A stretch of 63,720 nt of DNA from NCBI GenBank assembly GCA_030429955.1, contig JAUIGO010000013.1, positions 1 to 63,720 on the forward strand, in the 5' to 3' direction. Shown here in pieces: positions 60,101 through 63,720 of this stretch. The translations under genes and the position numbers were made by a program. Source of the DNA: Bacteroidia bacterium (GTDB lineage Bacteria; Bacteroidota; Bacteroidia; Flavobacteriales; Flavobacteriaceae). The first letter of the stretch is position 1. The number at the start of each line of letters is the position of its first letter. The notes under the pieces are model-generated. The model was not told the DNA's origin. It saw only the letters and a program-made list of their open reading frames with translations, and ran no database searches.

Positions 60101-60424
60101 GAAAGCATATTAACCAGTCTCTGGAAAATTGACGAGCAATCCAGTACAAAAATCATTGAATCTTTTTACAATCATTTATTCAAAGGTTTGCCAAAAGACA
60201 AAGCTCTACAACAAGCAAAGCTAGATTATATCGCATCCGCTGAAGGACGAACTATAAATCCGCAATATTGGGCTGGTTTGGTTTTAATTGGTGACACAGC
60301 TCCTATTGATATTTCTACGACGCAATCTTTTTGGTTACCTCTTTTAGCTGTGCTTTCCATTTTAGTTTTAGTTTTTGTTTACTTACGCAACAGAAAAATC
60401 ACTAAAAAACAAGAGATGCTATAA
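57173..60424 (+). CDS. Periplasmic TPR-CHAT (caspase-like) protein with C-terminal membrane anchor
   Basis: The 1083-residue protein has a signal peptide (IAFFCCLFFLPISVFAQ), at least ten tetratricopeptide repeats (about 80-500), a helical linker, a CHAT domain (about 690-1045) and a C-terminal membrane helix (FWLPLLAVLSILVLVFVYL) with a short basic tail. The CHAT dyad is present: His905 in IHIGTHAESN and Cys951 in AILTACETGKP, followed by GEGMISLAHAFNYAGSESILTSLW. CHAT domains are caspase-fold cysteine peptidases. Here the protease faces the periplasm and shares an operon with an ECF sigma factor and its probable membrane anti-sigma factor. Confidence 0.92.
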   Translation: MKCGFCYYKIAFFCCLFFLPISVFAQDENLINHKIIDSFLVKDLVKKADSSLKAQLYYLEQNNLLDSLYKYPYYIGKVTMIQVNANQGAKDAEFFIEELKIKTNNKRILYKSLLSLADFYDEIGENSKSLEVTKQALNAVLVVENANPEEIGKVRYNIGATYLTLGNIREAKSYFLTALNNFESYDATSKSQLSDGYNAAGASMWLSSKLDSAKYYYEKAIKTINTAKGDSIENLYLGNVIKSNVSLLEYTQGNLADAVEIQNKVISTYQTVINNCLDENIVSKAKRYQSRAISNLAVFYNEQGNLKKANEVITYSYNKSKHILEPNDITHASRLIQIGQSYISLNEYEKAIETLNQAIKRFDVYDLENPYWKATGLHALAEAHSEEGNKQLAKNYYDESEPLFKKALGENYDAEFLGFLRNKALFLADFGDKENALKTAKEAYNYVIKNDEKTNFSLVKHLLNLAEVNYVLKEYKSALTWIETAENYLDERLKNANSKADSIQIEFNRPTLILLKTKSSFRLKDDKDDTFIKNQIEQLDIATKILEQRKTTIYKNEDINLLLAEHKDISDFSKQLSLNLFERNGNQIHLNKLVEQHESAIYNRIRTRLNLKNSLNFADVPKEVLIRENTLKRDITNSLNETSSSFDSFLKAENSWQTFLDTLQQNYPKYFSMRYAKIETDLSNLQTNIPENTVIVRYVFVDNMLYAFIVSKQEKNLFKLSTTDVVKHILALSENQSDITTVSNMLHELYKALWQPLESKIKTEKIIIIPDGELFNLSFETLTPTKIKSFNELSTKSLLATHSIAYNYSLLLLDKDRKPIEYDNNFVAFAPEFNNKMKEDYSLSITDSIDLDKTYLNLLPQPFSVTLVKDYSKLFKGTSFINEKASKQVFTKEANEHKIIHIGTHAESNNISPELSRLIFAKDNSDKNNSLYTYEIYNQNLNSNLAILTACETGKPTHQSGEGMISLAHAFNYAGSESILTSLWKIDEQSSTKIIESFYNHLFKGLPKDKALQQAKLDYIASAEGRTINPQYWAGLVLIGDTAPIDISTTQSFWLPLLAVLSILVLVFVYLRNRKITKKQEML

Positions 60425-60440
60425 CTAGCATCTCTTTTTC
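60412..60440 (+). terminator. Terminator of the CHAT operon
   Basis: AGAGATGCT and AGCATCTCT form a perfect 9-bp stem with a 6-base loop and a following T-run. The 5' arm overlaps the last codons of the CHAT gene. Confidence 0.85.
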
Positions 60441-60585
60441 CCAAAAAAATAATTGATTATCCTAACTATCAATTTATTATTACTAATTTTTTTGGTTACT
60501 GAACTCTCAAACAAAAGAGAGTTAAGTTTCTTTGTTTTTAAAAAGACATCATAAATACATCTGAAAGATTGCAAAATGTCATCAT

Positions 60586-60613
60586 AAAAAAGGTTGCTAT
60601 TTCTAGCAACCTT
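60586..60613 (-). terminator. Terminator of the type IX-secreted protein gene
   Basis: On the minus strand AGGTTGCT/AGCAACCT pair across a 6-base loop, and TTTTTTATG follows. It lies 78 bases after the stop codon at 60691. The rest of the 60441-60690 gap shows nothing else I can support. Confidence 0.8.
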
Positions 60614-60690
60614 TAACTTAATAAACCTAAAAAAAATAATTCCCCTCTTATTTAATTAATAGCAACTAAGTTTATTAAAAACAACTTTTA

Positions 60691-63600
60691 CTAGTTTGAA
60701 ACAACTATCCTTTTTACTATTGAATTTGTTTCTGAATTTATCCTTACAAAATAAACTCCACTTGCATAATTTTGAATCTCAATTGTCTTATCGGAAGTTT
60801 GGTTACTCAAATCTATTTTTTGTATAATACTTCCTTTTATGTCAACAATTACAACACTAACTAAATTAATATTTGTATTATTTTTAATCGTGAATTTATC
60901 TGTTGCTGGATTTGGAAATAATGAAATATTATTTTCGGATAACTCATGGTCATTAACTCCAAGTGAATCTTCAACAGTTACCTTAAAAGTACACATAGCA
61001 GATTGTCCAGAATCATCTGTAACCTCAACAGTAATTGTATGCTCACCAATACCTAAAACAGTTCCTGGTATAGGTGATTGCACAAAATCTAAATCGTTAT
61101 CACAATTATCTGATGCTGTAACATCACCTTCTATAAAATAATTTGGAACTGTATAATTTCCACCTACAATATCAACTGTAAAATCATCTGGGCAAATAAT
61201 TTCTGGCGAAGTACCATCAGAAACAGTCACTATTGCTGTTGCTGTTGCACTATTGCCGCTTTGATCTGTAACAGTAAGTTCTACTGTATTATCACCTAAA
61301 TCTGCACATGTAAAATCTGTTATGTCCAAACTTAAGTTTGATACTGAACAGTTGTCAGTAGAACCGTTATCAATTTGTCCTGCTGTAATTGACGCATTCC
61401 CAGATGCATCTAAGACAACGCCTATATTTTGAGTAATAACAATTGGATCTATAGAGTCTTCAACTGTAACTATAGCTGATGCTGAAGCACTATTACCACT
61501 TTGATCTGTCACAGTAAGTTCTACTGTATTATCACCTAAATCTGAGCAAGTAAAGTCGGTTATATCCAAACTGAAAGTTCCCATCATACAATTATCTGAT
61601 GATCCATTATTTACATCTGCTGGAACTATTGAAGCGTTACCTGACGCATCCAACTGAATGGTAATATCTTGAGTAATTACAATTGGATCTATTGAGTCTT
61701 CAACTGTAACTATAGCTGATGCTGATGCACTATTACCGCTTTGATCTGTCACAGTAAGTTCTACTGTATTATCACCTAAATCTGAGCAAGTAAAGTCGGT
61801 TATATCCAAACTGAAAGTTCCCATCATACAATTATCTAATGATCCATTATTTACATCTGCTGGAACTATTGAAGCGTTACCTGACACATCCAACTGAATG
61901 GTAATATTTTGAGTGATTACAATTGGATCTATTGAGTCTTCAACTGTAACAGTAGCGTTGGCACTAGCAAAATTACCTGCTTCATCTGTTACTGTTAGGC
62001 TAACTGTGTTATCACCTAAATCAGAACAGGTGAAATCAGTAATATCTAAATTAAAAATCAAATTTTCAGTCAATGTACAATTATCAAATGAACCATTATC
62101 AATTTGAACAGTTGTTATCGATGCATTTCCAGAAGCATCCAACTGAACAATTATGTTTTGCGTAATCACTGTAGGTGGTTCAATATCCAACTTATCTGAA
62201 ATGGTTAGAAGAACAGAATTATCTCCTGGATAAGTTATATCAAACGTATATTGTTTACCTTCATGCACAGCAATAACAGGCGATGTTAAATTTTTTGTTA
62301 CAATAGTTCCTGTTGTTGTTACAACTGTAAATTCATCTCCAATATTAGCCTCAAATCCCATAGCGATATTAACACTTCCATCAAATATGACATTTGTTCC
62401 AGTAATAGCAAGTAAATCATATTCTGTACCTTGAGTCAATCCTTCTAGTTCAATATCTAACACAGAAGTAGATGATGATTTAAAATCACCAATAACAGTT
62501 AATATTCCTGGAGAAGCTCCAGGAGCAAACGTACCATCATTTGCGAAATTTGCGGCAGGTGGAAGATCAATTGTAGCAATTCCTTTTACAATACCATCTA
62601 TAGTATTTGTTAAACCTAAGGTTCCTATAAACTCCATTTCACCAGACTGAACATCTATTGTTCCTGAATTTGTAGTTGGAGGATAAATATAAGTTAAGCC
62701 GGCTATATTGGTTTTTGTTAACAATCCAGCATTAGAAAAACTAAAAGTCCCTCCTCCTGAATACGACAAGGATGCATTATCTTGAAAATCTATTACTCCT
62801 GATAAAGCATTATTAAGTGTAGAGTCTCCATAAAGATATAAAAAGCCTGTAGATTGAAAATTAATAACGCCTTCATTGACCAAAACCGTTGTACCATTAA
62901 TAATTTTTGCGCTTGCTGTTTGCATATTAATAGTACTACTATTAGTCAATGTACCATCACCTAATATTGTCCCTGAATTCCAATTAAATCCTGATGAGCC
63001 AGTAAAGTCAAATTCCGCTGTGGTTGCAACTGTTAAATTATTTGCCAAATTGAACGATCCGTCTAGTTGCCCAGTGAGCGTACTATTAATATTTACATTA
63101 ACACTAAGCAATAAGGTATTCCCTGAAGTTACATTGTAAATACCTCCATCAAAAGTTTTCTCTAAAAAATTCATTGTTAGAGTACCACTTTCCACACTTA
63201 TTGTCCCTGTATTTGTTAAACGCGCTTGTATTTGTGAAATACCTAATCCTCCTGTTTTTTTAAGTGTGCCAAGATTATTGAAGTTAAGTGCTCCTCCTCC
63301 TGAATAAGACAAAGATGCATTATCCTGAAAATCTATTACTCCTGATAAAGCATTATTGAGCGTAGAGTCTCCATAAAGGTACAAAAAGCCTGTAGATTGA
63401 AAATTAATAACGCCTTCATTGACCAAAACCGTTGTACCATTAATAATTTTTGCGCTTGCTGTTTGCATATTAATAGTACTACTATTAGTCAATGTACCAT
63501 CACCTAATATTGATCCTGAATTCCAATTAAATCCTGATGAGCCAGTAAAGTCAAATTCCGCTGTGGTTGCAACTGTTAAATTATTTGCCAAATTGAACGA

Positions 63601-63720
63601 TCCGTCTAGTTGCCCAGTGAGCGTACTATTAATATTTACATTAACACTAAGCAATAAGGTATTCCCTGAAGTTACATTGTAAATACCTCCATCAAAGGTT
63701 TTCTCTAAAAAATTCATCGT
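60691..63720 (-). CDS. Large repeat-rich surface protein with type IX secretion sorting domain (5' end missing)
   Basis: More than 1,008 residues are visible; the frame runs off the right edge, and the Met at 63717 is internal because the same Thr-Met lies inside the neighbouring repeat. The N-terminal part has two adjacent 181-residue repeats of low-complexity, Asn/Thr/Gly-rich strands (LNNALSGVIDFQDNASLSYS). Four 80-residue HYR-like modules follow (SFDNCTLTENL...FTCSDLGDNTVSLTVTDEAGN), then one further related domain. The C-terminal 80 residues (LFPNPATDKFTIKN...GVYFVRI) are a type A T9SS sorting domain. It is probably a cell-surface or secreted adhesin. Confidence 0.92.
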   Translation of the reverse strand, partial: TMNFLEKTFDGGIYNVTSGNTLLLSVNVNINSTLTGQLDGSFNLANNLTVATTAEFDFTGSSGFNWNSGSILGDGTLTNSSTINMQTASAKIINGTTVLVNEGVINFQSTGFLYLYGDSTLNNALSGVIDFQDNASLSYSGGGALNFNNLGTLKKTGGLGISQIQARLTNTGTISVESGTLTMNFLEKTFDGGIYNVTSGNTLLLSVNVNINSTLTGQLDGSFNLANNLTVATTAEFDFTGSSGFNWNSGTILGDGTLTNSSTINMQTASAKIINGTTVLVNEGVINFQSTGFLYLYGDSTLNNALSGVIDFQDNASLSYSGGGTFSFSNAGLLTKTNIAGLTYIYPPTTNSGTIDVQSGEMEFIGTLGLTNTIDGIVKGIATIDLPPAANFANDGTFAPGASPGILTVIGDFKSSSTSVLDIELEGLTQGTEYDLLAITGTNVIFDGSVNIAMGFEANIGDEFTVVTTTGTIVTKNLTSPVIAVHEGKQYTFDITYPGDNSVLLTISDKLDIEPPTVITQNIIVQLDASGNASITTVQIDNGSFDNCTLTENLIFNLDITDFTCSDLGDNTVSLTVTDEAGNFASANATVTVEDSIDPIVITQNITIQLDVSGNASIVPADVNNGSLDNCMMGTFSLDITDFTCSDLGDNTVELTVTDQSGNSASASAIVTVEDSIDPIVITQDITIQLDASGNASIVPADVNNGSSDNCMMGTFSLDITDFTCSDLGDNTVELTVTDQSGNSASASAIVTVEDSIDPIVITQNIGVVLDASGNASITAGQIDNGSTDNCSVSNLSLDITDFTCADLGDNTVELTVTDQSGNSATATAIVTVSDGTSPEIICPDDFTVDIVGGNYTVPNYFIEGDVTASDNCDNDLDFVQSPIPGTVLGIGEHTITVEVTDDSGQSAMCTFKVTVEDSLGVNDHELSENNISLFPNPATDKFTIKNNTNINLVSVVIVDIKGSIIQKIDLSNQTSDKTIEIQNYASGVYFVRINSETNSIVKRIVVSN
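61199..62163. repeat. Four tandem 240-base HYR-module repeats
   Basis: The period is 240 bases (80 residues), each unit starting at or near the motif ending GGATCTATTGAGTCTTCAAC. The two central units (61439-61678 and 61679-61918) are nearly identical at the DNA level. The outer two are more diverged. Confidence 0.88.
62751..63720. repeat. Two 543-base tandem repeats in the surface-protein gene
   Basis: About 427 bases of the unit at 63294-63720 match 62751-63177 almost exactly, a spacing of 543 bases (181 codons). Similarity fades at the low-coordinate end of the second unit. More copies may lie outside the window. Confidence 0.9.

Noticed and set aside
61199-62163. CRISPR-like periodicity in the surface-protein gene
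   Set aside because: The 240-base period is in frame and encodes protein modules.

Overview
This window is chromosomal DNA of a member of the Bacteroidota, very probably a marine Flavobacteriaceae. The signs are the low GC content, promoters of the form TTTG-N19-TAnnTTTG, a type IX secretion C-terminal sorting domain, SusC/TonB-type outer-membrane barrels, a GSCFA protein, fused BCKDH E1 alpha/beta, and characteristic short dispersed palindromes. No genus is claimed.

Layout. 1-3020: end of an unknown gene, a membrane-anchored methyltransferase, a small membrane protein, an ECF sigma factor with a tiny Cys-rich partner, and a UbiA-like membrane protein. 3140-8624: gcvP, then a KAS III-like ketosynthase, a methyltransferase and a GT2 glycosyltransferase. 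8671-8744: tRNA-Thr(TGT), whose 3' end is duplicated downstream. 8889-30549 (all minus): a long catabolic block. It contains paaE-A-B-C-D-G, an unknown small gene, a Thr/Ser dehydratase, paaH between two four-helix-bundle genes, paaI, paaJ, an SDR, paaZ, paaF, paaY, then BCKDH E2, a branched-chain aminotransferase, fused E1, a zinc alcohol dehydrogenase and an exported amidohydrolase. A TetR regulator lies upstream. Matching palindromes lie upstream of paaE and upstream of the E2 gene, so ring degradation and 2-oxo-acid oxidation may be co-regulated. No phenylacetate-CoA ligase is present in the window. The aminotransferase plus 2-oxo-acid dehydrogenase could supply phenylacetyl-CoA directly from phenylalanine.

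31376-44651: rhodanese, a Tat-exported HisC-like aminotransferase, a histidine kinase/NarL-type regulator pair flanked by tandem hairpin repeats, then mostly secreted or membrane proteins of unknown function (PQQ-like propeller, lipoprotein, MORN-repeat proteins) and a GSCFA protein. A 20-bp palindrome recurs upstream of several of these. 44657-45237: a frameshifted GxxExxY gene between inverted repeats. 45243-54937: housekeeping genes alaS, M23 peptidase, MerR regulator, a TonB-type outer-membrane protein, der (with a Val in its first P-loop) and era. 55043-60424: a lipoprotein, then an operon of ECF sigma factor, single-pass anti-sigma-like TPR protein and periplasmic TPR-CHAT protease-like protein. 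60691-end: a large repeat-rich type IX-secreted protein that runs off the window.

The most unusual features are: the sigma/TPR/CHAT module; the covarying tandem hairpins by the two-component genes; the paired TetR operators and the inferred phenylalanine route that bypasses PaaK; the paaZ gene with a DinB/DUF1569-like tail; and short palindromic repeats inserted in frame into at least four protein genes.
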